Shown in pieces: positions 8,832-17,703 of a stretch of DNA of 55,123 nt. Numbering within the stretch: the first letter of the stretch is position 1; each line of letters begins with the position of its first letter. Under the pieces are notes generated by a model. That model was not told the origin of the DNA and did no database searches. It saw nothing but the letters and a program-made list of their open reading frames with translations. Origin of the DNA: Deltaproteobacteria bacterium (GTDB taxonomy: Bacteria > Desulfobacterota > JAFDED01); NCBI GenBank assembly GCA_019310535.1, contig JAFDED010000016.1, positions 1 to 55,123 on the forward strand, read 5' to 3'. A program made the position numbers and the translations under genes.

Positions 8832-9023
8832 ACAACCAGAATAACGCATCATCAGCAATTACGTTAGCAAGGTACTGTCTCATGCGGCTTTATTTTACAG
8901 AATGACATGGATGTCCTTAAACAAAAAACACTGATCCAAATAATTTTTGCGTAATTCTTATGAAATCGTTAATTCTTTTGAATTATTGATGCTGGCAAGC
9001 AATCAAAACTTTTCAGAGGCTGA

Positions 9024-9302
9024 TCAAGGAGTCAATACTCCCCAGAATCCTGCTACGTCTTGCGCAACCTTTTCCACCATCATATCCACTTGGCTTGAGC
9101 TTGCCACATCGGCCTGTATGACGATGGACTGCCGTCCTGTCTTGCGGATATCTGCACAAACTTCCTCAGCTTTTGTCTTATTGGTATTATAATTCACCGC
9201 AACATCTGCACCGGATATGGCGAGCCTGAGTGCAATCGCTCTTCCAATTCCTCTACCGGCTCCTGTAACTAAAGCTGCTTTTCCGTCAAGCTTGATCTCC
9301 AT
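9024..9302 (-). pseudogene. Truncated short-chain dehydrogenase (FabG-like)
   Basis: Only the N-terminal Rossmann part of an SDR is present. TGAGRGIGRAIA forms the NAD(P)-binding loop near residue 15, and the following strands run to about residue 80. The frame then ends after an unrelated Gly-Phe-Trp-Gly tail. The NNAG and YxxxK parts are absent from this frame, so the catalytic site is missing. An intact SDR would be about 250 residues. ATG 9302 has GGAG 6 bases upstream. The rest of the gene is not found in the 190 bases before X2, so this is a deletion remnant. It has no evident link to the neighbours. Confidence 0.7.
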
Positions 9303-9420
9303 AAGTTGCTCCACAGATTTAACGTTATGAGTTTTTTAGGTTGGGGATTATAGCTAAATTTCAGTATGCGGGCACACCAGAGGGAAAATCAAATGTATTT
9401 GAAATTAGAGGTAAATCTTC

Positions 9421-9457
9421 TTGACATAAAAAAATTATATGATACAAATGTTTGTAT
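9421..9457 (+). promoter_or_regulatory. TetR-gene promoter and palindromic operator
   Basis: TTGACA (9421-9426) and TACAAA (9443-9448) are 16 bases apart. A perfect inverted repeat ATACAAA-TG-TTTGTAT (9442-9457) covers the -10 and the first possible start codon. TetR-type repressors commonly bind such sites in their own promoters. The predicted transcription start falls at about 9455, almost on ATG 9456, so the message may be leaderless. Confidence 0.5.
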
Positions 9458-10115
9458 GAAAATGAAAATAAGCAATAAAGAGATTCATACCAGAGAACGT
9501 CTCTTGGAAAAAGCCGAGGCCCTGTTTGCCAAAAAAGGCTACCACTCTGTCAGCGTCCGGGAAATCACCACTGCCGCCCGTTGTAACCTGGCGGCTGTAA
9601 ATTACCATTTTGGCAATAAGCACAACCTTTACCTTGAGGTGTTCCGCTCCCGCTGGATGCCCAAGGCCAGACGCGTGCAAGAGAGTTTCAGGATGTCTTT
9701 GGCTGCCCAGGATTCTCTCTCACCCACTGCAGTGGTTCGAGCTTTGTCCCGGGCCTTCCTGGAAGGAACTCTATCGGATGAGGAGCGTCTTCGCTATTTC
9801 CAACTTATGACCAGAGAAATGGCCCAGCCCAGCGAGGCCTTTGAACTGGTTGTCGAGCAAATGATGCGCCCATTTTTTAAAGAGTTGGCCGACAAATTGC
9901 GTTCGGCTCTGCCCGAGGATGTGGAGGAAAAGTGGTTGATGCTCAACATTGTGAGTTTATTTGCGTTGGTGATTTATTTCAATTTTGCTCGGGCGGCGGT
10001 CAATCGCCTCACCGGGCATGAATACGACTCAGTTTTCAAGACCCGATTGGTGGAACACATCACCGAGTTTTCTTTAAAAGGGATGGGAATGAGCGAAGCG
10101 AAGGAGTTGCGTTGA
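9456..10115 (+). CDS. TetR/AcrR family regulator
   Basis: The 219-residue protein has a TetR helix-turn-helix at about residues 10-60, with TTAARCNLAAVNYHFGNK as the recognition region. Its helical C-terminal domain resembles the CerR/DUF1956 group of efflux repressors. The frame is open from 9366, but the added codons cross the promoter. ATG 9456 or 9462 gives the usual short lead into the helix-turn-helix. No Shine-Dalgarno sequence precedes either. The stop overlaps the outer-membrane-factor start, so regulator and efflux genes form one operon. It is likely a local repressor released by a pump substrate. Confidence 0.85.
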   Translation: MKMKISNKEIHTRERLLEKAEALFAKKGYHSVSVREITTAARCNLAAVNYHFGNKHNLYLEVFRSRWMPKARRVQESFRMSLAAQDSLSPTAVVRALSRAFLEGTLSDEERLRYFQLMTREMAQPSEAFELVVEQMMRPFFKELADKLRSALPEDVEEKWLMLNIVSLFALVIYFNFARAAVNRLTGHEYDSVFKTRLVEHITEFSLKGMGMSEAKELR

Positions 10116-11632
10116 GGGGCATGGTTCTCTACCTGTCTGTGGCGCCGGCCGCTTTCCTGATTCTAATCGGATGTATAAAAGTAGGACCGGATTACCACCG
10201 ACCTGACACCGGTATCCAGGTACCTGATTTCTACCAGCATGCCCGGACCGAGACGGCAACACTGCAACCTGAAGATCAGTGGTGGCGGGTTTTCAATGAT
10301 CCGGAATTAAACCAAATGGTAGAGGAAGTACTGGCGAACAACCTGGATATAAAAAAGGCCACAGCCGTGATTCTGGAGGTGCGGTCCCAATTCGTGCAGA
10401 CCAGGGCCGACCGTTTCCCCAGGTTAGATCTTCAAGGTAAGGGTCAAAGGGGAGAGATGTCGACAAGTGGATTCATTCCGGACAGGAGTTTTTCCTTCAC
10501 TGGCGAAATCTACACCCTGTCATTGCCGGCTTCTTTTGAGCTTGATTTATGGGGCCGTCTGGCTCGGGCTGAACAGGCGGCGCGGGCTGATCTCCTGCAA
10601 GCGGAGGAGAACAGGCGCATCGTGATCCAAACCGTAGTGGCAGAGACCATCAGTCTCTATTTACAGGTGGAGTCATTAGAGCGGCGAACACAGATTACAA
10701 TCCAGAGCATCGAAAGCTACCGCCGCAGTTCAGCCTTGGTGGAAAGTCGTTACGAGCGCGGCCTGACCTCCATCTTGGACTTAAGACAAGCTCGTCGAAC
10801 CCTCGCTCAGGCCGAAGCCCTGCTCCCAGCGCTGCGTCAGGAACTGGGTACTTTCCAGCAGAAATTGGCCGTGCTGATGGAACGCTATCCCAAGACCCGA
10901 CCACCTCGGCTCCAGCCAGAAGACTACTTCAAACGTTTAGCCCCGGTGCCGCCGGGTTTGCCGTCAGCACTCCTGATACGTCGGCCGGACATCAGAGCAG
11001 CCGAGGCCAATTTAAGAGCCTTGAACGCCGGATTGGGTTTAAGCAAGGCCAGCCGCTTCCCTCGAATTACCTTGACGGGCAGCTTTGGCCATATCAGCGA
11101 TGAATTAGGCCGACTTTTTCGGCCCGAAAGCGAGTTGTGGAATCTGGCAGCGGGCATTGTTCAACCATTGTTTGACGCCGGCAAACTAAAAGCCGCCCAA
11201 CGAGCGGCAGAAGCAAGATATCAGCAGGGCGTGGTCGAGTACGCCAAGACCGTGTTAACTGCTTTTTCCGAGGTGGAAGGCGCTCTCCTGACTCGCAAAG
11301 AGCAGATAGAGCGCCGGGAGCGGGTACTAAAGCTTCTGATGGAGGCCCGGGCTACTCAGAGGGTGGCTGAGAACAGGTATGAACGAGGGCTGGTGGATTA
11401 CCTCACTGTGCTGGAGGCTCAGCAAACCAGGTTTCAAGCCGAAGAAAATTTAGTCCTGATTGACCTGGCGATTCTGAGCAGCCGCGTCACCTTGCACCGT
11501 GCCCTGGGTGGTGGCTGGGCCGAACCGGCCCCGGCCACGGGAATGAAAAAGGAAACTGCAGAGAGGTCGGGTGGAGAACCTCGCGGAGACGCAGGGACAC
11601 GGATACACGGGGATTTCAAGACGCCGAACTGA
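10112..11632 (+). CDS. RND efflux outer-membrane factor, NodT/OprM lipoprotein
   Basis: The 506-residue TolC-type channel subunit has a signal peptide ending in a lipobox (LILIGC). Two outer-membrane efflux repeats follow. Typical motifs include KVGPDYHRP after the lipid cysteine, LPASFELDLWGRLARAEQA, and LIRRPDIRAAEANL in the second half. Start TTG 10112 overlaps the tetR stop and has AAGGAG 5 bases before it; ATG 10121 is the alternative. The last 24 or so residues, rich in Gly, Arg and Asp, are not part of the fold. They look like read-through into an intergenic repeat (see findings). It works with the adaptor and pump downstream. Confidence 0.93.
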   Translation: MRGMVLYLSVAPAAFLILIGCIKVGPDYHRPDTGIQVPDFYQHARTETATLQPEDQWWRVFNDPELNQMVEEVLANNLDIKKATAVILEVRSQFVQTRADRFPRLDLQGKGQRGEMSTSGFIPDRSFSFTGEIYTLSLPASFELDLWGRLARAEQAARADLLQAEENRRIVIQTVVAETISLYLQVESLERRTQITIQSIESYRRSSALVESRYERGLTSILDLRQARRTLAQAEALLPALRQELGTFQQKLAVLMERYPKTRPPRLQPEDYFKRLAPVPPGLPSALLIRRPDIRAAEANLRALNAGLGLSKASRFPRITLTGSFGHISDELGRLFRPESELWNLAAGIVQPLFDAGKLKAAQRAAEARYQQGVVEYAKTVLTAFSEVEGALLTRKEQIERRERVLKLLMEARATQRVAENRYERGLVDYLTVLEAQQTRFQAEENLVLIDLAILSSRVTLHRALGGGWAEPAPATGMKKETAERSGGEPRGDAGTRIHGDFKTPN

Positions 11633-11759
11633 AACTTGAAACCTGGAGCTTGAAGCTTGGAATCCTTGTTAACGTCTCGTTGGCTCAAATGCCAGGCGCT
11701 GCACTCTTTGAGCTATACGTGGCTCGTGGTGATCAATCACAAATGGAGAATTACACACC

Positions 11760-13310
11760 ATGAGTAAGTGGAGGAAACGACTTCTTCATTTTGCCATCGC
11801 CATGGCCTTCATAGCCTCAGGCGTCTTGGGCCTGCGTGCACTGACTGCAAGCAAACCTCAGCTTATAAAAAGCAAACCAACAGCGCCGATTCCCATGGTC
11901 CAGGCGATACAGGTAAAAACCGGACCACAAGAGGTTCATGTCTTTGGTGAAGGCACAGTGAGACCCTTGAGGGAGATCAATCTTGCGCCTCAAGTGGGCG
12001 GCAAGGTGGTGTATATCTCTCCTGACTTGGTAAATGGAGGAAGATTCAACAAAGGCGACATTTTGCTGCGGATAGATCCGGTGGATTACCAATTGGCCGT
12101 TATCTTAGGCAAAGCCAAAATAAAAAACGCTGAAAGTCGCCTTAAATTGGCCGAAGCAGAAGCCGATGCGGCACAGGAGGAGTGGCGTCTGCTGCATGAT
12201 GGCGGTCCTAAAGAGACCAGAAAGCCGCCGCCCTTGGTGGCAAAAGAGCCTCAACTGGCCGCGGCTAAGGCTATGCTGGAGGCTGACCGGGCGGAGCTTA
12301 GTAAGGCTCTATTGAATTTGGAAAGGACTCAGCTCAAGGCTCCCTTTGATGGACGGGTGGGTGAAGAAAGTGTGGATATCGGCCAATATGTCGTACCCGG
12401 ACAGGCCTTGGCCGCCCTCTATTCCACCGAGGCAGCCGAAATTGTCGTGCCTCTGGAACAGGAAGACTTGTACTGGTTTGATGTGCCCGGTTTCACCTCC
12501 AATGAAGGGCCCGGGTCCGCCGCGGTGGTTCGGGCCCGTATTGCTGGACGGGAGCGGACCTGGAGGGGAAGGGTCGTTCGCACCGAAGGAAAATTGGATG
12601 AGCGCACACGAATGATAAATGTGGTCGTCCGAGTGGAAAAACCCAACGTCAAAAAGCCGCCGCTCGCAGTGGGGCTCTTTGTTGCTGTTGATATCGAGGG
12701 CCGAACCTTGCCGAACGCCACGGTGATCCCCCGATCAGCATTGCATCAGGAGGACGTGGTCTGGGTGGTGGACGAGGATGGTCAGCTTCACTTCCGAAAC
12801 GTGGACATAGCCAGGATTCAGGGTGAAGAGGTCATTGTTACGGACGGCCTCAAGGAGAATGAAATGGTGGTCATCAATTCACTTAAGGCAGTCACCGACG
12901 GCATGACTGTGCACACTAAAGTGCTCGATGAATCAGACAAATTCGAGAACATCTGGGCCGGCGAACAAATGTACGACCGCCGAAAATCAACCGGGACCCA
13001 AGTGGAAGGAGAGAAAGAAAGGCCTTTGGTGAATCCTGATGCAGCTCCAACAGAAGCTTCCAAATCAAAAAAACTTATAATCCAGGTGGGAGCCTTCCGC
13101 GAAAGGAAAACCGCTGAAAATTTGATGAGAAGACTCCAGGAAGAAGGATATGATGCTTATCTGGAAATGCGAACTTTGAAAAATTTAGGGCTTATCTACA
13201 GGGTGCGTCTACGGATTTATTCCAGTATGAACACAGCCAAAAGTGTAAAAGCCCGACTTGAAAAGCAAGGATTCCAAGACCCCCTTATCCTGCGTGCAGA
13301 GCGGAATTAA
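11760..13310 (+). CDS. RND periplasmic adaptor (HlyD/MFP) with C-terminal SPOR domain
   Basis: The 516-residue membrane-fusion protein has an N-terminal signal or anchor (residues 8-28). The lipoyl and beta-barrel parts occupy about residues 60-350, with QVGGKVVYISPDLVNGG and LKAPFDGRVGEESVDIGQYV as hallmarks. The membrane-proximal part ends near residue 385 at DGMTVHTKV. Adaptors normally stop there. This one continues through a charged linker into an 80-residue SPOR domain (about 437-516; IIQVGAFRERKTAENLMRRL and a second half ending in RLEKQGF). SPOR domains bind denuded peptidoglycan, often at division septa. A second adaptor-type 3' end lies downstream at 13446-13583. The gene is likely cotranscribed with the channel and pump. 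Confidence 0.92.
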   Translation: MSKWRKRLLHFAIAMAFIASGVLGLRALTASKPQLIKSKPTAPIPMVQAIQVKTGPQEVHVFGEGTVRPLREINLAPQVGGKVVYISPDLVNGGRFNKGDILLRIDPVDYQLAVILGKAKIKNAESRLKLAEAEADAAQEEWRLLHDGGPKETRKPPPLVAKEPQLAAAKAMLEADRAELSKALLNLERTQLKAPFDGRVGEESVDIGQYVVPGQALAALYSTEAAEIVVPLEQEDLYWFDVPGFTSNEGPGSAAVVRARIAGRERTWRGRVVRTEGKLDERTRMINVVVRVEKPNVKKPPLAVGLFVAVDIEGRTLPNATVIPRSALHQEDVVWVVDEDGQLHFRNVDIARIQGEEVIVTDGLKENEMVVINSLKAVTDGMTVHTKVLDESDKFENIWAGEQMYDRRKSTGTQVEGEKERPLVNPDAAPTEASKSKKLIIQVGAFRERKTAENLMRRLQEEGYDAYLEMRTLKNLGLIYRVRLRIYSSMNTAKSVKARLEKQGFQDPLILRAERN

Positions 13311-13445
13311 TTTGGATAAGGCACCGAATTGCTTGTATGTTGAATAATAATCTCCAAGATAATCCCAAACCGTTTTTGTTTGAAACCCAAGGTGAATGCT
13401 GAATAGCCTCAAAATACAGACTATCTCTGCTTTAACTTATAGTAG

Positions 13446-13583
13446 AGTCGCGGTTCTCCTGAGACAAAGGTCATTGTTACGGATGGCCTCAGGGAGGATG
13501 AAAAGGTGATTATCACCCCGCTTAGGGCAATCACCGACGGCATGACCGTCCGCGCAAGAGTGGTCAAAGAGGGGGACCAGTAA
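13446..13583 (+). pseudogene. Remnant of an adaptor 3' end, directly before the pump gene
   Basis: From just after a TAG (13443-13445) to a TAA at 13581-13583, one frame encodes the standard C-terminus of an RND adaptor. TKVIVTDGL, then TPLRAITDGMTVRARV and a Glu-Gly-Asp-Gln end. It matches the internal segment of the adaptor gene at 12831-12923 at roughly four bases in five by eye. The TAA overlaps the pump ATG in the TAATG form typical of coupled adaptor-pump pairs. No start or N-terminal part is present. This is therefore the leftover 3' end of an adaptor gene originally fused in operon to the pump. Confidence 0.8.
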
Positions 13584-16500
13584 TGAAAAGGATCATTGCC
13601 TGGTTCGCCGAAAACCACGTGGCTGCCAATCTGCTGATGATTTTTTTCTTGTTGGCCGGTGCGGTTACAGCCCTGACCATAAAACTGGAGGTGTTACCTG
13701 AAACTTCTCTGGATCGAATCTCCATCACAATGGAATATCCCGGAGCTTCACCAGCAGATGTGGAGGAAACTCTAATTCGCCGGATCGAGGAAAAGGTGGC
13801 CGGTTTGGCTGGCATCAAGCGCATCGATTCCACCGCACGGGAAGGGTTCGGCACCGTCACAATCGAGGTCATGAAGGACTGGGATCTGAAAAAGCTCTTG
13901 GATGAGGTGAAAGCCGAGGTGGAGAGCATCACCACCTTTCCCGAGGAGGCCGAAAAGCCGGTGGTACGGGAATTGACCCGGCGAACACAGGTAATAAATA
14001 TCGCCGTTTATGGCAATGCGCCTGAATCAACCATCAAGTACTTGACCGAAAGAATCAAAGACGACATCACCAATTTGCCGGGCATCACCTTGGCCGAGAT
14101 CTTTGGCATACGCAAGGAAGAGATTCACATCGAGATCTCCGAACAAACACTCCGCCGCTACGGGCTCACCCTGGGCCAGGTGGCAAAGGCCGTGAGAAGG
14201 GCCAGCCTGGATCTTCCTGCTGGCAGCGTTAAGACTGCCGGTGGCGAAATCCTGGTCAGGACCAAGGGCCGCCGTTACTATGCCGCTGATTATCAGGGTG
14301 TGCCTGTGATTACCCGGGTCGATGGCAGCAAGGTCACGTTAGGCCAGATTGCTATGCTTAAAGACGGATTCGAGGATGTGGATCTCATAATCCGATTTCA
14401 AGGTAAACCGACCGGCATTATCCAGGTCTTCAGAGTGGCCGATCAAAATGCCCTGACAGTGGCCGCTACGGTCAAGCGTTACATTGAGAAGATCAGGCCC
14501 AGCCTTCCTGCAGGAGTGGACATTGCCTTTTTCTCGGACATGTCACAGGTGTTAAAGAGCCGCATTGAACTGTTGTTTAAAAACATGACCCTTGGCCTGA
14601 TACTTGTGAGTCTTCTCCTTTGGATCTTTTTAAACGTCAGGCTGGCCTTTTGGGTCACTTTAGGGATACCCATTTCATTTCTGGCCGGATTGTGGGTTTT
14701 GCCCAGGTTTAATGTGTCAATTAACATGGTCTCCCTGTTCGCTTTTATTATGGTTCTGGGTATTGTAGTGGATGATGCCATCATTATCGGCGAAAATATT
14801 TTTCGTAAGCACGAGGAAAGAGTCGGGCCTTTTGATGGTGCAGTGCAGGGCACGATGGGGGTGGGCCGGCCGGTGATTTTTGCTGTCCTCACCACGGTGG
14901 CAGCCTTCTGGCCTCTCCTCCTGGGAACCGGCACCATGGGAAAGATCTTGCGCAATATTCCCATTGTGATTATACTGGTATTGTTGGGTTCTCTGGTTGA
15001 GTGTTTGCTGATTCTCCCGGGCCACCTGGCCCGGTCCAAACATGCATCATCGGGTCCAGGAAAAGAAAAACTCTCATCCAGGTGGCTGAAATGGTTTATT
15101 TATGGCCCTTACATCAAACTAGTTGATTTTTGCGTCAGATGGCGTTACGCTTCAGTAGCACTGGCTATCACAGCGTTCCTGTTGACCTTTGGGATATGGA
15201 AAGGTGGATGGATTAAGTTCACCCTTTTCCCCAAGGTGGAAAGTGATGTATTGATCGCTTCCCTCACCATGCCAGCGGGCACACCGGTTGAACATACGGC
15301 GGAAGTCGCCGCTTATATGGAGCGATCCGCAAAAGAAGTATTAGCCGAAATGGACAAAGAGAGTACCAAGGAAACGGCTCCGCTTTTCCAATGCAGCGTG
15401 GCCTTGGTTGGGGTGCAAATGGGCGGCCAGGGCCCTATGGCCAGAGAATCAAAAGTGGGTGGAAATCTTGCTCAAGTCTTTGTCCAGCTTTTGGAGGGTG
15501 AAGACCGAAACGTGAGCGCCACCAAACTGGCCTCATTATGGCGCACAAAGGTGGGTCTCATCCCGGATGCCGAGGCCGTCACTTTCCAGGGCTCGCTATT
15601 CAACGCCGGTAGTCCCATTGAGGTTCACCTGTCGTTGGACAACCACGACATTCTTCTAGCCGCGGCTGACGAACTCAAGGAGGAACTGAAAAGGTACCCG
15701 GGGGTATTCGATGTGGCCGATAGTTTCTTGCCGGGTAAAAAGGAAATGCAGCTTAAATTAAAACCGGCTGCCCGCAGCCTGGGTTTGACCTTGGACGACC
15801 TGGCACAGCAGGTGCGGCATGCCTTCTATGGAGCCGAGGCTCTCCGTTTGCAGCGCGATAAGGATGAAGTCAAAGTCATGGTTCGATACCCGGAGTCCGA
15901 ACGAAAATCATTGGGCTATGCGGAAAAGATGCGCATCCGCACGCCGGAAAGTATCGAGATTCCTTTTAGTCAGGTGGCTGAGGTGAAGATGGAGCAGGGC
16001 TATGCCTCGATCCAGCGGACTCAGCGTCGCCGTGTAATCAAGGTCACATCTGATGTGGATGAGATGCTCACCAACGCCAATGAGGTTCGCCTTTATTTAG
16101 AGAGCAGCTTTTTACCGCAACTGGAGCAACGCTACCCTGGATTACGATATACCATAGAGGGAGAAGGTAAAGAACAGAAAGAGTCATTGGCAGATGTCAT
16201 CAAGGGCTTTATCATTGCGCTTTTTGCTATCTATTCACTGTTAGCCATCCCTTTCAAGTCATTTACCCAACCATTTATTGTCATGGTGGCCATCCCTTTT
16301 GGAATAGTGGGCGCCGTGCTGGGGCACCTGATTATGGGGCTTAACCTCAGCTTTTTGAGCTTGTTCGGCATCGTTGGTCTTGCTGGCGTAGTGGTCAATG
16401 ACTCACTGGTAATGATTGATGCGAGCAATCAGATTCGCAGGCAGGGTGCGGAGGCCGATGAAGCAATTACCCGGGCAGCCACCCTCCGGTTCAGAGCCAT

Positions 16501-16714
16501 CATCCTCACTTCTTTGACTACTTTCGCCGGACTTACCCCCATAATCATGGAGCGCAGTCTCCAGGCTCAGTTCTTAATCCCCATGGCAGTGAGTCTTGGC
16601 TTTGGAGTCCTCTTTGCTACGGGGATTACGCTACTTTTAGTCCCCTGCGTCTATATGATCCTGGAAGATGTGCATAAACTGCTGGCCAACCTAAAAGCCA
16701 AAGTTTCTTCCTGA
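13583..16714 (+). CDS. RND efflux pump, inner-membrane permease
   Basis: The 1043-residue AcrB-type proton antiporter has the expected twelve membrane helices in two halves and two large periplasmic loops. The helix-4 proton-relay pair is present at Asp397-Asp398 (GIVVDDAIIIGENI). The second half has the matching GVVVNDSLVMIDAS segment. The N-terminus (HVAANLLMIFFLLAG, then PGASPADVEETL) is of the HAE1-like or multidrug type rather than the heavy-metal type. It is complete. It starts inside the stop of the adaptor remnant. It probably exports hydrophobic or lipid-like compounds. A link to the product of the PKS operon 1.1 kb downstream is possible but not shown. Confidence 0.94.
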   Translation: MKRIIAWFAENHVAANLLMIFFLLAGAVTALTIKLEVLPETSLDRISITMEYPGASPADVEETLIRRIEEKVAGLAGIKRIDSTAREGFGTVTIEVMKDWDLKKLLDEVKAEVESITTFPEEAEKPVVRELTRRTQVINIAVYGNAPESTIKYLTERIKDDITNLPGITLAEIFGIRKEEIHIEISEQTLRRYGLTLGQVAKAVRRASLDLPAGSVKTAGGEILVRTKGRRYYAADYQGVPVITRVDGSKVTLGQIAMLKDGFEDVDLIIRFQGKPTGIIQVFRVADQNALTVAATVKRYIEKIRPSLPAGVDIAFFSDMSQVLKSRIELLFKNMTLGLILVSLLLWIFLNVRLAFWVTLGIPISFLAGLWVLPRFNVSINMVSLFAFIMVLGIVVDDAIIIGENIFRKHEERVGPFDGAVQGTMGVGRPVIFAVLTTVAAFWPLLLGTGTMGKILRNIPIVIILVLLGSLVECLLILPGHLARSKHASSGPGKEKLSSRWLKWFIYGPYIKLVDFCVRWRYASVALAITAFLLTFGIWKGGWIKFTLFPKVESDVLIASLTMPAGTPVEHTAEVAAYMERSAKEVLAEMDKESTKETAPLFQCSVALVGVQMGGQGPMARESKVGGNLAQVFVQLLEGEDRNVSATKLASLWRTKVGLIPDAEAVTFQGSLFNAGSPIEVHLSLDNHDILLAAADELKEELKRYPGVFDVADSFLPGKKEMQLKLKPAARSLGLTLDDLAQQVRHAFYGAEALRLQRDKDEVKVMVRYPESERKSLGYAEKMRIRTPESIEIPFSQVAEVKMEQGYASIQRTQRRRVIKVTSDVDEMLTNANEVRLYLESSFLPQLEQRYPGLRYTIEGEGKEQKESLADVIKGFIIALFAIYSLLAIPFKSFTQPFIVMVAIPFGIVGAVLGHLIMGLNLSFLSLFGIVGLAGVVVNDSLVMIDASNQIRRQGAEADEAITRAATLRFRAIILTSLTTFAGLTPIIMERSLQAQFLIPMAVSLGFGVLFATGITLLLVPCVYMILEDVHKLLANLKAKVSS

Positions 16715-16797
16715 TCCGCGCTTATAGGCTAATCATCTCCACGCTTTCCACGACTCTCCCCCAGCGGAAGCTTTTAATAAAGGAGTGTCTTTGCTTC

Positions 16798-16945
16798 TTG
16801 GGAAAGCAGACCAAAATGACCAAAGAGCTGAACCAAAACCACATCAACCAAAGTCCGGAGTTAAAAGCTCACAGGGATTTGTTCATCTCCATCCCCAGCA
16901 TTGGCAACGCTATGGGTAGAGTGCTTTTGGTTGAGTTGCCAATAT
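16798..16945 (+). pseudogene. IS110-family transposase remnant
   Basis: The frame encodes NQNHINQSPELKAHRDLF followed by SIPSIGNAMGRVLLVELP. This matches the conserved segment of the IS110 C-terminal (Transposase_20) domain, where an HIDxHPxLK stretch precedes a SIPGIG helix-hairpin-helix. Only about 45 codons are recognisable. The DEDD N-terminal domain and the serine-containing C-terminus are absent, and the homology stops near 16945. No terminal repeats were recognised, as expected for IS110 elements. It is a scar of past insertion at the left edge of the PKS cluster. Confidence 0.55.
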
Positions 16946-17277
16946 CTGGGTCCATACATAACCTTGGGTATAATATGAATATCAAAACAGCATGTGAGGT
17001 TACCTATCCGAGTTCCATAAACAGGTAAATGATTGATTGGGGTTGTATCGACCAGCTTTATTTGTTGAGCATCCACTGCTTGCATTTTATGTTAATTACG
17101 GACACTTTTTGCCATATGCAAGAGCACATTATATGGATACATCCAATCCCCCGAAATTATAAACTTTTAATTTTACATGATAAATTTTGTCCTCACACAC
17201 AATCAATGATTTTGCATATGAATTGTGATTACATTTATTTATCCAGAAGGTTAATCTTAAAAGGGAGGAGAGCTATA

Positions 17278-17448
17278 ATGAAACATCCAAAAATTCAAGC
17301 CATCCTTTTGATGCCCCGCCCTGTGAGCGGGGAGTTTCGCTTTCCGGCTATTATTGCTAAATGCCACAGACCTTCTGTCAAAGCCTTTTTCAAACGTCTA
17401 TTCCTGGCGGGTAAATTTAAAATGCAGGTCTTCTGCGTAGCCATTTAG
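17278..17448 (+). CDS. Small hypothetical ORF with strong ribosome binding site
   Basis: ATG 17278 is preceded by GGGAGGAG with a 7-base spacer. It opens a 56-residue frame with a basic, hydrophobic product (many Lys, Arg and Phe). It has no recognised domain. A perfect 6-bp GC hairpin lies in its first third. It could be a real small protein or a leader. Alternatively it is the surviving start of a gene otherwise lost at this boundary. The codons do not strongly support translation, so confidence is low. Confidence 0.3.
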   Translation: MKHPKIQAILLMPRPVSGEFRFPAIIAKCHRPSVKAFFKRLFLAGKFKMQVFCVAI

Positions 17449-17675
17449 GGTGCAATTCATTGCGCCTTTATCTTCTTGCTCATTACAATGACAGGATATC
17501 ATATATGTTATATTGGAAACCCTCTTACAGGCTTTCCATCATTCTGCACATCGATAAGCATATGACCCCTGATGCTGGCAATCACTATCTGATGCGCTTT
17601 TTTGCAAACAGGGTAAAGGCACACAAGCCGTATGCCCTCACTCAGCGAAGGGGGTGGACAGGTGATCATTTTATC

Positions 17676-17703
17676 TTGACATTATATAATTAAACCTCAT
17701 AAT
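17676..17703 (+). promoter_or_regulatory. Candidate promoter of the PKS operon
   Basis: TTGACA at 17676-17681 and CATAAT at 17698-17703 are separated by 16 bases in an AT-rich stretch. A start near 17710 would give a leader of about 120 bases before ATG 17830. It is the only good sigma-70-like match close to the megasynthase gene. The gene itself has only a weak ribosome binding site (GGGTAA), so the leader may matter for expression. Confidence 0.5.

Noticed and set aside
14479-15043. Long minus-strand frames inside the RND pump gene
   Set aside because: Antisense shadows of a conserved transporter coding region.
17314-17332. CCCCGC/GCGGGG hairpin considered as terminator or CRISPR repeat
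   Set aside because: No T run follows and the sequence occurs once, without spacers.
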